This document shows positions 32,282-42,040 of a DNA stretch of 64,000 nt, in pieces (the stretch's first letter is position 1; each line of letters opens with the position of its first letter). Origin of the DNA: Geoalkalibacter halelectricus (GTDB taxonomy: Bacteria; Desulfobacterota; Desulfuromonadia; Desulfuromonadales; Geoalkalibacteraceae). The stretch lies in the NCBI RefSeq assembly GCF_025263685.1, contig NZ_CP092109.1, forward strand, positions 4,031,001 to 4,095,000, read 5' to 3'. The notes beneath the pieces are model-generated. The model had not been told where the DNA came from. It worked only from the letters and a program-made list of their open reading frames with translations, and did no database searches. Made by a program: the position numbers and the translations under genes.

Positions 32282-32566
32282 TTAACGTCCAGCCCTAAGT
32301 TCGAGAAGTAAACTGTAAGACGTTACAAAATTGACCGCTTCCAATGCGGACCAAAGAGATACCACTGCTTGGCTCTGAATCCCCTCTCGATCTATGAAAT
32401 AGCCAATAAAGTGATCCTCAGACCAAACGAACTTAAAATCAAGAGACCTGACTGTATTATATTTCAAATATATTGTCTTCTTCTCTTGACTAATGTTGAG
32501 TTCAACGCCTTCGATTTCATCCAAAACTTCTAATTTATCTACTATGTTGTCGATGATGTGTGCCAT
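32282..32566 (-). CDS. Unknown small protein
   Basis: 94 residues with a clear GGAGA site before the ATG at 32566. IIDNIVDKLEVLDEIEGVEL then DFKFVWSEDHFIGYFIDREG and SLWSALEAVNFV suggest a compact alpha/beta protein. AT-richer than its neighbours, suggesting transfer. No family recognised. The 32161-32281 gap is empty. Confidence 0.5.
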   Translation of the reverse strand: MAHIIDNIVDKLEVLDEIEGVELNISQEKKTIYLKYNTVRSLDFKFVWSEDHFIGYFIDREGIQSQAVVSLWSALEAVNFVTSYSLLLELRAGR

Positions 32567-32696
32567 AAAATAATCTCCATTTAATATATTGCTGTATTTG
32601 TGTTAACATGCAAAATTCTCTGATAAATACTTGAATTTTCAAAATAATCAACAACTAAAACTGTCACATATTTCTTCGTAGTTGTTTTCAATATTT

Positions 32697-32806
32697 CTGA
32701 AGTTTAGAGTTTCGCGATCTTTGAAAATTTGCCGAAGTCGTAAAAATAGTGCTTGACAGGACGACCACCTTGTGTGGCCGCGCCTTCAAAGCGATTGATA
32801 TTGGAG
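32697..32806 (+). mobile_element. Solo 110-bp left end of the IS701-like element
   Basis: Identical to 53046-53155, starting CTGAAGTTTAGAG and stopping in the loop of the hairpin that normally precedes the transposase gene. Confidence 0.9.
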
Positions 32807-32916
32807 GCCAAAGCCAAGGCAAGAGGCTATCGCAATCCCGACAACCTGATTGCCATGGCGTACCTCATTGCCGGCAAGCTCAAATTCCCTCAACCCACTT
32901 GAAACAGCGAAGAGCC
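32807..32916 (+). mobile_element. Solo 110-bp ISL3 right end
   Basis: Identical to 63243-63352 and ending GAAGAGCC. Joined without a gap to the IS701-like end on its left and truncated hsdS on its right. Confidence 0.9.
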
Positions 32917-33981
32917 AGATTGAATCACTTCGGAATTGCATTGATATTTAATATAATCTCTATTGTAATCCTTGCTGTTAAAATCAGTTATTTTTGCGGC
33001 ATTTTCAGTTAGTTGAGCGTTATCAAGATTGTCTGGAACTGTTCCAAAAAGCCCTAAAGTTCCAGCTATGGTCACATAGACGTCATTTTTAGAAATTTTA
33101 TATGCCCTTATCAGCGGTTCAATATTCTCAGGAACATACTTGAGATCGCGTTGATCAATAGTTCCATCAACCATATCTGTTACACGAAGATAAGGGAATG
33201 GTGTCATTACATCAGCAAAATCCTGCCCTGCTGGCAGTCGCTTCCCACCTTTAACATTAGCGAAATCGCCAATTCTTGCCACCTCCCACTCCTTCGGCAC
33301 CAATCCCAGTTCCGTCTGTTTGTACAAATGGGGCGCATCCTCATGCCGTGGACGTAGCCGTCCGTTTGCATCTAGCCCACGGGTGAACAGGTCGAGCATC
33401 ATCCCCTGTTTGATGGCCTTGTATTTGGCAATGGAGGCTTCGGTCTTTTCGATCACGGAGTTAACGGTGGAGAGAATGCGGGCGATTTTGCGCTGTTCGG
33501 GAAGGGTGGGACATGGAATTTTTAGCTTATTAATATCTTTTAGAACAAGCCTCTTTAAAGCACTCCCTGATTGCAGCTGATATAATTGCCTATTAAAAAT
33601 ATCCGAGCGTAGAATTGTGTACAAATAATCAGGGTCAATCTTACCATTTGTGCGTAATATTGCGATTGAAGATAACAATACAATCTTTCTATGATCTCGA
33701 TAAACAACTACTCTTCCAATTGTTCCGTCTTTTGACAACAATACGTCGTTATGTTTAGGAGAACAGTTTTGTCTACATAAAAAATCAAATTCTGCAGTAG
33801 ATATTCTAGTACATGAATTATAATTTATTCCCCATTCTGTCATATCCTTAACGTTGGCAATTATTTCACCATCAGCTTGCGGAACAGGACTGAAATGAGA
33901 GCCATCGGTAATAAGCTCACATAAATGACTTAACTCTTGAATTTTCCAAATTATAGGACAAAGATTCTGATTAGTATTCAT
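32917..33981 (-). pseudogene. hsdS: Type I restriction specificity subunit HsdS, 3'-truncated
   Basis: About 355 residues. The first target-recognition domain (CELITDGSHFSPV... DVLLSKDGTIG) is followed by the conserved spacer helix LPEQRKIARILSTVNSVIEKTE... GMMLDLFTRGLD. The second domain starts LGLVPKEWEVARIGDFANVKGGKRL and stops before its own spacer helix; the last seven codons of the frame come from the ISL3 end. HsdS recognises a bipartite DNA site. It starts 11 bases before the HsdM stop. Truncation should abolish or alter specificity. Confidence 0.9.
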
Positions 33982-35124
33982 ACCCCAGCTCCTTCAGGAA
34001 GCCGGTAAACACCAGACTTGCCTCGTCCCGCTCCAACAAAATACTGTGCAGCGGCTGGTGATAATTATCCCAGAGCCAATCCAGAGCTGTCCGCAGGTCG
34101 CGGCCATACTGGGCCAGATATTCGGCCACCGTGCCGTGCAGTGTGCGCTGCCAACGGACCAGGATCAGCCGCTTTGCCTCGACCTCGTCGATCTTCTTCC
34201 GTGCCTCTTCCACCAGCGCCGCCTTGCGCTCCTTGATCTCCTTGATAATTTTTTTGCAGCTCTTCAGCTCGGCCTCAAGCTCATGGTGCCGGGCAATGCG
34301 GGCTTCTTCCGCTGAAATTTCCTTCTCCAGCACCGTACTCTGTCCGGTCAGTTGCTCAAGTTCAGCGGTAACCGCAGCGGTTGACTCTCCGGCTTTTTTC
34401 AGCGCCGCCACCTGCTTGGTGCGGTTCTTGACCTCCCGCGTCAGCTCTTTCAGCTCGCCACCCTTTTCCTTGATGGCACCCTTCACCTCGGCCAGCTCGT
34501 CTTTGGGCCAGACCTCGTAATCATCTTCGCTCCAGGCACCTTCCTCCAGATCGTTCACCTCTTTGAACAGCGCGGTCAGCTCATCGCGGCGGGCCTCGTT
34601 GTCCCGCAACTCCTTCAACACTTCGGGGAACTGGCTCTGCAGGATCTCCTCATCAGGGATAAGCTCGGCATTCCAGCCACTGGCGGCTACGCTGCGCAGG
34701 TCGGTGTAGAGCGCGTTCCAGTAGGCGGCGAAGGCCCCCCGGCTCTTGAAGTCGTCCAGAATCCCCAATGCACCGATGCTGCCGGTGATGGTGCCGGAAA
34801 AGCGGTGATACAGGTCAAAGACGTTCTTTTCCGTTGGCAGCGCCTCCAAGTCCGGCAAGTGGGTTTGCCACCAGCTCTCCAGTGCAGAGGTAAAGGCAGC
34901 ATGTTTGCCTGCAATCTCTTCACTCTGGTCAAGAATTCCCTTGATCGCCTCTTTCTTGGTAATGGTCGGGAGGTATTGCATATACCCGGGCTTCAGAGGG
35001 GCAAAGAGTCTCTCCCGCAGACCGTTGTAGTTACTCCAGTAGAGTGACAACGCGTCCACTTCCGGCTCGGGGATACCGCCGTGCAGGTGGGCGTGGACAT
35101 CATGAGGCGCGGCAGGTGGGCTGT
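33971..35124 (-). pseudogene. hsdM: Type I methyltransferase HsdM, C-terminal part
   Basis: Coding sequence is traceable from 35124 (HDVHAHLHGGIPEPEVDALS) to the stop at 33971. It is the C-terminal portion: a helical/coiled-coil region (KELTREVKNRTKQVAALKKA, LEAELKSCKKIIKEIKERK) and LRTALDWLWDNYHQPLHSIL. The SAM-binding and NPPF catalytic motifs would lie upstream and are lost at the IS3 end. Operon with hsdS. Confidence 0.85.
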
Positions 35125-35234
35125 TAGAGCTGGTACCAAAATTTCGGACAGTGCATTAAGGTGGACAGCCACGCACTGACGAAAGAGAGGTTCCAATGAG
35201 CAAAACGAAACGCAAGCGCTATTCTGCCGAGTTC
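35125..35234 (+). mobile_element. Solo 110-bp IS3 left end
   Basis: Same fragment as 24702-24808 and 30328-30437, ending in GCCGAGTTC within orfA. The next base starts another IS end. Confidence 0.85.
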
Positions 35235-35346
35235 TGAGCGGCTGAGGATGGCAAGAGAAAGATCGGCAGATAAGGTTGGGTAAAACCCGTAGGCGGGATT
35301 GCTAGGAGGCTGTCGGACTATCCATGAGCCGACTGCAAATCCGGCG
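35235..35346 (+). mobile_element. Solo end of an unidentified IS
   Basis: TGAGCGGCTGAGGATGGC to GGAGGCTGTCGGACTATCC and GCAAATCCGGCG, repeated exactly at 41803-41914. GAGGCTGTCGGAC is a terminus often seen in IS1182/IS5-type elements. The transposase is absent from the window. Confidence 0.7.
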
Positions 35347-35355
35347 ACAGCATTC

Positions 35356-36320
35356 GGGGTCGGACCAAGCCAACCCATTGATATTCCACAGGATTAGGTC
35401 TTGAAATAAGCGTTTTTCACCCTTATAGCCTAATTTTTCAGGCTGAAATCAGCGCCATAGCTCTCTTCCGGTTCACACAAAACGAACAAATCGCCTTGTC
35501 CGACGATGTTGCGGCTTTTCCCCCCTGCGCCGAGCAAATCCTGGGTTCCGAGAACAAACGATTCACTTCCGACGGCAAGGCTTTTACTCCAGGCCTCGTT
35601 GCGCCCCAAGTCATTGGTGCGCAAGGCCTCCTGCACCCACTCGTTGTGAATATCCACCAGTGCAGGTAAGCTGCCGATGCCGGCAGAGCTCGCCAAGGCA
35701 TCAAGATCAAGGAGTCGATTGCGACGCCGCTGTCCCTGAATCTCAAGGTACCCGCCATGCCGCCACTCTTCGGGGTGGCTGACCGCACCTGCCCGAACCA
35801 TGTTCAGATCGATGTATACCAGGCAACGCAACAGATGCTCGCCCGATTCTATGGCGGTCGCATGGTAGCGATCTTCCCAGAAAGCCCCTTTGCGCTCTTT
35901 GCGTTGATTATATTCCTGCCCGGTGCGCCCGGCGAGCAACTGCATGGCCGAAGGGATGCAATTGGTCGCGCCCTGATCCCTGACCAGTAGATGAACATGA
36001 TTGCTGGTCACCACGTAGTTGAGAATTTGCAGGCGATAGCGTTTGCGCGCTTCGCCGAGCCAGAAAACAAAGCGGTTCCGGTCGTGGGCGAATTTGAGAA
36101 GAAATTCTTTTTTGTGGCAACGATGCGTGATGTGCCAGATGTAACCGGGGACATAGTGACGATTGGCCCGTGGCATGATTCCCCTCCCCTATCAATTTCA
36201 TACCGATTGCAGGACATAAATGCGATTTTGCCCCCCCCAAAATCGAGCCATAGGGGAATTTTTGAGGTGTTTTTTTGACTGTTTCCTTCTTGTTTCGGTC
36301 GGTTACCTTGGTCCGACCCC
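35356..36320 (-). mobile_element. RAYT unit bounded by inverted GGGGTCGGACCAAG
   Basis: The transposase-like gene lies between GGGGTCGGACCAAG (35356-35369) and its exact inverse CTTGGTCCGACCCC (36307-36320). The 14-bp terminus is identical to terminus A of the TA-cassette repeats. Upstream of the gene the sequence holds the CCCTATGGCTCGATTTTG region; part of it recurs at 47905-48098. Confidence 0.8.
35430..36176 (-). CDS. REP-associated tyrosine transposase (RAYT, Y1/HUH)
   Basis: 248 residues. The Y1 transposase core is ARRANged as GYIWHITHRCHKKEFLL, VTSNHVHLLVRD (HUH motif), WEDRYHATAIES (catalytic-Tyr region near residue 103) and LVYIDLNMVRAGAVSHPEEW. The last 90 residues are a C-terminal extension typical of RAYTs. 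These proteins nick REP-type hairpins next to a conserved tetranucleotide. Here the substrate candidates are the GGGGTC-terminated repeats. Confidence 0.9.
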   Translation of the reverse strand: MPRANRHYVPGYIWHITHRCHKKEFLLKFAHDRNRFVFWLGEARKRYRLQILNYVVTSNHVHLLVRDQGATNCIPSAMQLLAGRTGQEYNQRKERKGAFWEDRYHATAIESGEHLLRCLVYIDLNMVRAGAVSHPEEWRHGGYLEIQGQRRRNRLLDLDALASSAGIGSLPALVDIHNEWVQEALRTNDLGRNEAWSKSLAVGSESFVLGTQDLLGAGGKSRNIVGQGDLFVLCEPEESYGADFSLKN

Positions 36321-37205
36321 ATGACCCCCATTCTGGTCGGTGTTGATGACGCAGCGGAAACCCCAGGAAACTACTTCATAGTTCAACAACTCTGCCGTTT
36401 TCCCTCGAATAACGACGGAACTTCCTCCGGGAGAGTTGCGAATACCTCCGCCCCGATAAACTTTTTCCGTGCCCGTTTTCGGCCCCTGGGGATTGATCCC
36501 GGGAGATTTGCTGTAATATTCCGGATCATACCAGTCCGCCACCCACTCATAAACATTGCCGCTCATGTCGTAAAAACCCAAGGGGTTGGGTGGAAACTTT
36601 CCCGGCGGATAAGGATACCTGTTGGAATCATCCGTATAGTTGACCCCCGGCTCAATAAGACCGGTGTCGGTGGCGAAGGGCACCACTTTGCCCCGGCTGC
36701 GCGCCGCATATTCCCACTGGGCTTCGGTGGGCAGGGCAAAGGGCAGCCCGGTTTGCTCACCGAGCCAGGCACAGTAATCGTTGGCCCCCTGCCAGCTCAC
36801 GCCTGCCGGGTGTTCGGGGGAGCGCCAGGGGACTCCGAGTTGGCGCTGCATGGTCGGCGCGCGTCCGGTCGCGGCGGTGAAGACGTCATGCTCGCCGTAG
36901 GTGATCTCGTAGCGGCCCATGTAGTAGCTGTCGAGGGTGACTTTGTGGGCAGGGCGGGAATCTTGGTACATGGGATGGAAATAGCCATAAACTTCGTCGC
37001 CGAAGGTGTTAATAAAAGTCGTTTTCTGATCGCCCATCATAAAGCTGCCCCCTTCGACGAAAATCATAGCGCCCAGGGTGCGCTCGATCAGCGCTTGAAT
37101 TTCCGGATCGGCATGGGGCAAATTCGATCCTTGAGCCGCCTTGGGTGGGCTGCAGGCGCTTAATATAACGAAGAGCAGGATCCACAATAAACTCTTCACC
37201 TTCAT
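36303..37205 (-). CDS. FGE/SUMF1-fold lipoprotein (copy 1), C-terminus replaced by repeat
   Basis: 300 residues from the ATG at 37205. Lipoprotein signal WILLFVILSAC, then the formylglycine-generating-enzyme-like fold: MIFVEGGSFMMGD, YYMGRYEITYGEHDVF, HPAGVSWQGANDYCAWLG, LPTEAQWEYAARS, GNVYEWVADWY, SWGFRCV. The last codons, GVGPR and stop, are read from terminus A (GGG GTC GGA CCA AGG TAA). Family members oxidise Cys or are non-enzymatic binding proteins; here it is probably periplasmic or outer-membrane anchored. Follows a large effector-like gene fragment. Confidence 0.85.
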   Translation of the reverse strand: MKVKSLLWILLFVILSACSPPKAAQGSNLPHADPEIQALIERTLGAMIFVEGGSFMMGDQKTTFINTFGDEVYGYFHPMYQDSRPAHKVTLDSYYMGRYEITYGEHDVFTAATGRAPTMQRQLGVPWRSPEHPAGVSWQGANDYCAWLGEQTGLPFALPTEAQWEYAARSRGKVVPFATDTGLIEPGVNYTDDSNRYPYPPGKFPPNPLGFYDMSGNVYEWVADWYDPEYYSKSPGINPQGPKTGTEKVYRGGGIRNSPGGSSVVIRGKTAELLNYEVVSWGFRCVINTDQNGGHGVGPR

Positions 37206-37212
37206 CTCCTTG

Positions 37213-37470
37213 CTAAGCCAACGCGATACCGTTGTCACGCACTGCGGCGGTATGGACTTGAGGTTGGCTGGCCAATTTGGACACGTTCTTCAAGAATTGC
37301 CTCATTCTGATAAATTCGCGCTCTTGCGCCCCGTCGAGAAAACGATACAGGATGCTTTCTCCCTCACGCCAGGTCCAATCATCAATGCCGGATTCCGGCG
37401 CGGGGCGTAGACAGAGCTGGCACCGATGTTCGGACAGGGGGGCGGCGGAAATAAGGTGGAAAGCCTTCAT
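37213..37470 (-). pseudogene. C-terminal fragment of the large effector-like protein (copy 1)
   Basis: The last 55 residues (ESGIDDWTWREGESILYRFL ... VRDNGIALA) match the C-terminus of 49033-49731. The first 28 residues are unrelated to that copy. It is followed after 7 bases by the FGE-like lipoprotein, the same gene order as at 49 kb. A fragment between IS21 and the lipoprotein gene. Confidence 0.6.
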
Positions 37471-37592
37471 GGTTATGCCGCCAGCCGGAGTGCCGGACCG
37501 GCGTAGCCGGGCCGGGGTTTTTTGTCAGGCGACACTATAAATTGACCCCCTAGCGACATCAGGAATTGACCCCCTCCCGACGTGGAGGAAGC

Positions 37593-38900
37593 ATGCAAAA
37601 TATGAGATACATGGTCCCCGTTTTTAATGCCGAGAAGACGAGGGACCTTATGCAGACACCTGATGACGTGGCCGCGATGTTGCGGCTACATGTGCTTGGC
37701 TGGGGTGCCAAGCGCATCGCCCGGGAATTGGGCATCAGCAAGAACACCGTCAAGCACTACCTTCGCCAGGGCGGTTGGAGCGCCTATCGGTCACCCTCCA
37801 GAAGCAAAGCCTTGGATGGTCTGGAGTCGTGGCTGGAGCAGTGCTTTATCCAGCATGGCGGAAACGCCGATGTGGTGCGTCAGGAACTGGCCCGTGTGCA
37901 TGGCATCAGCGTGTCGCTGCGCACGGTGGAGCGTGGCGTCCAGCCGTTTCGGCAGCAGCTTGTAGCGGCGGCCAGGGCCACATTACGCTTCGAAACGCCG
38001 CCGGGGCGCCAGCTTCAGATTGATTTCGGCACCGCCCGGGTAACCATTGGCCCTGAGGTCGTGCGCATCTCTTTGTTCGTGGCCACCCTGGGATATTCAC
38101 GCCGTCCCTTCGTTGCCGCCTTCACCCATGAGCGCCAGTCGGCCTGGTTGGCGGGAATCGAGGGCGCTTTTGCTCACTTCGGCGGCATTGTCGAGCAGGT
38201 TTTGCTCGATAATCCCAAGGCCCTGGTGCTTCGCCACGACCCACAGACGCGGGAAGTGAGCTTCAACGAACGCTTTATTGCTTTTGCCCGCTATTGGGGC
38301 TTTACTCCACGGGCCTGCGCCCCTTACCGCGCCCGCACCAAGGGCAAGGACGAATCCGGAGTCAAGTACGTTAAGCGCAACGCCATCGCCGGGCGCAGTT
38401 TCGCAAGCTGGGAGGAGTTGCAATCCCACTTGACCCGCTGGATGCGCGAGGTCGCCGATGTGCGTGTGCATGGCACCACCGGCGAACGACCCATCGAGCG
38501 TTTTGAGCGCGACGAGCGCAAAGCGCTACGGCCTCTGAATGGGCGCCCGCCCTTCCAACAAAGCCGCGAGTTGCGCCGGAGGGTTGCCAGCGACGCCTGT
38601 GTCGAGGCGGATACCAACGCTTACAGTGTCCCTTGGCGCCTGATCGGCCAGCAGGTCAGCGTTCAGATTGCTGAAACCGAACTTGTCGTCTTCCAAGGCA
38701 CTCAAGAAGTTGCCCGGCATCCTGTCTGTGCCGGGCGCAGACAGCGGGTGATCAATCCCAGCCATCTGGTCGGCATTGTCGGTATGGCGCCACGTGCGCT
38801 TGTTGCTTCAGATCCGCCGGATCTTCCACGGCCCCCGCAGCCAAGCCCTTTGCTGCGGCCGCTAGCTGAGTACGAGGCGGTGGCAGGAGGTGCGTGGTGA
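37593..38900 (+). CDS. istA: IS21 transposase IstA
   Basis: 435 residues from the ATG at 37593 (GTGGAGGAAG site). HTH: GAKRIARELGISKNTVKHYL. Core: Asp in QLQIDFGTARV, Asp in QVLLDNPKALV and Glu in RTKGKDESGVKYVKR, the IstA DDE. C-terminal SACSVPWRLIGQ-type domain (ADTNAYSVPWRLIGQQVSV). Complete. The stop overlaps istB by 4 bases. Confidence 0.92.
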   Translation: MQNMRYMVPVFNAEKTRDLMQTPDDVAAMLRLHVLGWGAKRIARELGISKNTVKHYLRQGGWSAYRSPSRSKALDGLESWLEQCFIQHGGNADVVRQELARVHGISVSLRTVERGVQPFRQQLVAAARATLRFETPPGRQLQIDFGTARVTIGPEVVRISLFVATLGYSRRPFVAAFTHERQSAWLAGIEGAFAHFGGIVEQVLLDNPKALVLRHDPQTREVSFNERFIAFARYWGFTPRACAPYRARTKGKDESGVKYVKRNAIAGRSFASWEELQSHLTRWMREVADVRVHGTTGERPIERFERDERKALRPLNGRPPFQQSRELRRRVASDACVEADTNAYSVPWRLIGQQVSVQIAETELVVFQGTQEVARHPVCAGRRQRVINPSHLVGIVGMAPRALVASDPPDLPRPPQPSPLLRPLAEYEAVAGGAW

Positions 38901-39694
38901 AAGTGGATCATGACCGGCTTTTGCAAATGCTCACGCGCCTTCAACTCATCGCCATCCGTGAGCAACTCGATAGCCTGCTCGATGAGGTCGCCCGGCGCGA
39001 TTTCAACTTCCGTGAAGCCCTGGCTTTCCTCTGTGAAGCGGAGGTCGCCTACAAAGATCAACGACGTATCCGCATGGGCACCAGCATCGCCAAGTTTCCT
39101 TTCGTACGCACCCTGGACGGTTTCGACTTCGAGGCTCAGCCTTCCCTCGATCCGAAGCAGATCCGAGAACTGGCAACTTGCCGATGGGTGGCCAACGGCG
39201 ACAGTGTGCTGCTGCTCGGACCGCCTGGTGTTGGCAAATCCCATTTGGCAGTCGCTTTGGGACGCGAGGCGATCCGCTGCGGCTACTCGACGCTGTTCAT
39301 TACCGCCACGGCCCTAATGACGAGCCTCTCCAAAGCTCATCTGGACGGCAAGCTGGAAGAGCGTTTGATGCATTTTGGCAAACCCAAGCTACTCATCATC
39401 GACGAAATCGGCTATCTGCCATTTGAGACCAATGCCGCCCATCTGTTTTTCCAACTCGCTTCGCGCCGTTATGAGCGCGGCAGCCTTCTGTTGACCAGCA
39501 ACCGCAGTGTTGGCGAATGGGGCGAGGTTTTTGGCGATCCGGTCGTGGCCACCGCCATCCTCGACCGGGTCTTGCATCATAGCCATGTCGTCACAATCCG
39601 AGGCGAAAGCTATCGTCTGCGGGAGAAGCGCCGCTCGGGCCTTTTGCAAACAGCCCACCAAACATCAACCCCAACCCCGGGGGGTCAATTCTGA
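38897..39694 (+). CDS. istB: IS21 helper ATPase IstB
   Basis: 265 residues from a GTG at 38897. Walker A is LLGPPGVGKSHL, Walker B LLIIDEIGYLPF, sensor SLLLTSNRSVGEWGEVFGD. The N-terminal helical IstB domain MLTRLQLIAIREQLDSLLDE is present. Regulates target choice for IstA. Intact. Confidence 0.93.
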   Translation: MKVDHDRLLQMLTRLQLIAIREQLDSLLDEVARRDFNFREALAFLCEAEVAYKDQRRIRMGTSIAKFPFVRTLDGFDFEAQPSLDPKQIRELATCRWVANGDSVLLLGPPGVGKSHLAVALGREAIRCGYSTLFITATALMTSLSKAHLDGKLEERLMHFGKPKLLIIDEIGYLPFETNAAHLFFQLASRRYERGSLLLTSNRSVGEWGEVFGDPVVATAILDRVLHHSHVVTIRGESYRLREKRRSGLLQTAHQTSTPTPGGQF

Positions 39695-39731
39695 ATGTCG
39701 CCGGGGGGTCAGTTTCTGATGTCGCTTGACA

Positions 39732-41746
39732 CTCATAAAATCCAAGAAACTGAAATCGTTGTTCTTGAGTTGGTGATAAACGAACAAGCAGAATTCGGCG
39801 ATGGTGTTGCCGTGGACGGAAAAAACAAAGCCGCCACCGCCGCCGAGGCCCCAGACCAAATGCGCCTTGGCGCTGATAATGAAGCGACCTCGTTCGTATT
39901 CAATGAAAAAATCGCCCTTGACGCCTGCGCCGACCCCGGCAGTCCCCTCATACCCCACCTGCGCCAGCGTCCCCCAATAGCCGCCGCGCTCGGGATTTTG
40001 CCATTCGGCGGCGCCGCTGACCTCGCAGCCGCGCTTGAGTCCGGCAAAGGCTTGCCCGCCGAGTCTTTGGCCGTTGCTCTCCTCGGGGTCGGTGCGGGTT
40101 GCGCCGCGTGCTTCGACCTTGCCGCTTGGCGCGATGTCGAAGTGCACCTGGTTGGCCACCTGGAAGCTGGCTCCGGCAAAGCCGGTGAGGGCGGTTTGCA
40201 GCTTGGCGCGGATCGGGCCGCAGTCGAATTGCTTGACCTCTCCTTGCCGTGGTCCGCTCTCGATACGGTAGCCAAAGCGCAGGGGATGGCCTTCGGCCCT
40301 GGGGATGTAGCCGTTGAAGTCGGTGCGCGCTTCGGCCAGGGTGAGCTTGACCGCGAGCTCGGTGCTGAGCCCGAAGGTTTTGTCGGCGAAATCGACGCTG
40401 TTTCTGAGGCTTGCGCCGTGGGTGTAGCGCAGGATCTGCGCCTGGGAGGAAACATCGAAACGGCGGTTGGGATTGTTGGGCGGCAGCAGCAGATTGCTCA
40501 GGCGGCAATTGACGCCTTGGGCCCAGGTGGAAAGGGTTTGGCTGTGGGGTTCGACCAGATCCCAGGTGAAGTGCAGGTGCTTTTGCCCGAAAACCTCCTT
40601 GAGCCGGTCGAACTTGAGTTGCTCGCCCTCGATCAGGGTGCCCTGGGTCATGTCCTTGATGCGGTGATGACGCCAGGAGAGCGCGATGTCCCGGGAGTCA
40701 AGATACGCGTATCTGCCGCCGCGCAGGCCGATGACCTCGGTGAGGCGACAGGTCTCGGTGTCGGCGTCGATCAGCGGCGCCAGGGTGCGGTCGAGGTGCT
40801 GCTTGGCCGCGGCGATGCGCTCCTCATCCCCTGCGGCATAGCTTTGTTCTAACGCGGCGACGGCTTCTTCGAAAGGTGCCGCGGCGGCCTGGAAAGCCGC
40901 ATCATCCTGCTCTTCGAGCAGATAGAAGGTGTTGGTGCCCAACTCGTAGAGGATCTCGGCCACGGGGATGATCTCTTCAACCAGGCGCAGCCGGATCTGG
41001 TGGAGATCGCTGCCGCCGGGCGCCTCGGCGCGGGCGCTGAGCTGATAATCGCCGGCGGCGTCGGCTTCAAGAAGACCGCGCCACTGGGAGGCGCCGAAGG
41101 GGCGGCGGGCGGCCTGGGTGAACTGGCCGCTGTGTCCGCTGGCGAGATTGTGCCAGACGACGCGGATGTTTTGGGCGTCGTAGGCGTTGCCTTCGACGGA
41201 AAAGCGCTGCGACGCCAGGGGCAAAACGGCCCCGTCGGCGGGTGACTTGATGCGCACCCCGGGCGTGGGTTCGCAAGTGCCGCGGACGACGGGACGCGCC
41301 CAGGGCGGCGCGACGGCGGCTAATCCGCCCGCCGCGCCGCCCCGAGGGCGGGTGGAGGTGCGCCGGGCCAGGGCATAGTGCTTTTGCGCAAAGTCGAGGC
41401 GGCTGAGATCGGCGATGGGCGCCCAGCCGTTTTTGTGCTCGGCGAACAGTTGCAACTGCGCTCCCGGGCGTCGGTAGCGCGCCTGCTCGGGGTCGACGAC
41501 GATCCAGTCGCTGTAATGGGGAGAGAGCTGTTTTTTGAGATTGCTGGGCAGGGTTTCGACGGCGATGCCGCGCCAGGGCCGCGGCGGCTCTTGCGGGGGA
41601 GGCTTCGGCCAGGGATCGTGCCGGAATGGGTCGCGCCGGTGGTCGGCACTGCTCGAAAAGGGCGAATCGAAGGCGTTCCGGAATCCACCGCACGCCGAGC
41701 CGCGGCGCATAAACGGATCAGAAGAATAATGTTCTTCGATGGGCAT
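39732..41746 (-). CDS. Large effector-like protein, N-terminal part (split)
   Basis: About 670 residues (opening PIEEHYSSDPFMRRG). It has a Pro/Arg-rich start, an Ig-like segment (RIKSPADGAVLPLASQRFSV ... ADAAGDYQLSARAEAP), a helical middle (AAFQAAAAPFEEAVAALEQ) and a Gly-rich C-terminal region (GAGVKGDFFIEYERGRFIIS ... GLGGGGGFVFSVHGNTIAEF) that recalls large type VI secretion effectors. No enzyme motif recognised. Coding ends at the IS21 boundary, and the last 113-115 bases recur at 49617-49731, where the C-terminus continues. The true protein is therefore probably about 870 residues. Confidence 0.5.
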
Positions 41747-41802
41747 GGCTCCCCTCCTGCAATTTATTTCATTATAAATTCACACGAAGAGGTAATTTGC
41801 CA

Positions 41803-41914
41803 TGAGCGGCTGAGGATGGCAAGAGAAAGATCGGCAGATAAGGTTGGGTAAAACCCGTAGGCGGGATTGCTAGGAGGCTGTCGGACTATCCATGAGCCGA
41901 CTGCAAATCCGGCG
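41803..41914 (+). mobile_element. Solo end of an unidentified IS (copy 2)
   Basis: Identical to 35235-35346. It separates the effector-like gene from AT-rich sequence on the right. No transposase attached. Confidence 0.7.
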
Positions 41915-42040
41915 GTTGAATGCAATATGGCGAAAAGAAACAAGCCTGATTTGCGTAATAAACCACTCAGGCTGTCCGGGGAAAGTAATAGGTGCTTAAC
42001 TTACAAAACTAACCAACAAGTTGTTAGTTTTCGATGTTGG

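Larger units (their letters stand above)
37524..39731 (+). mobile_element. Second IS21-family element (complete)
   Basis: Ends TGTCAGGCGACAC and inverse GTCGCTTGACA, with repeated (A)ATTGACCCCC boxes inside both ends (37542-37575, 39684-39712). istA and istB lie between them. Right flank is the large effector-like gene, left flank a fragment of a related gene. No clear target duplication. Confidence 0.85.

Noticed and set aside
39695-40852. 385-codon plus-strand frame
   Set aside because: Antisense shadow of the GC-rich effector-like gene; composition is Gly/Ala/Val-biased as expected from the opposite strand.
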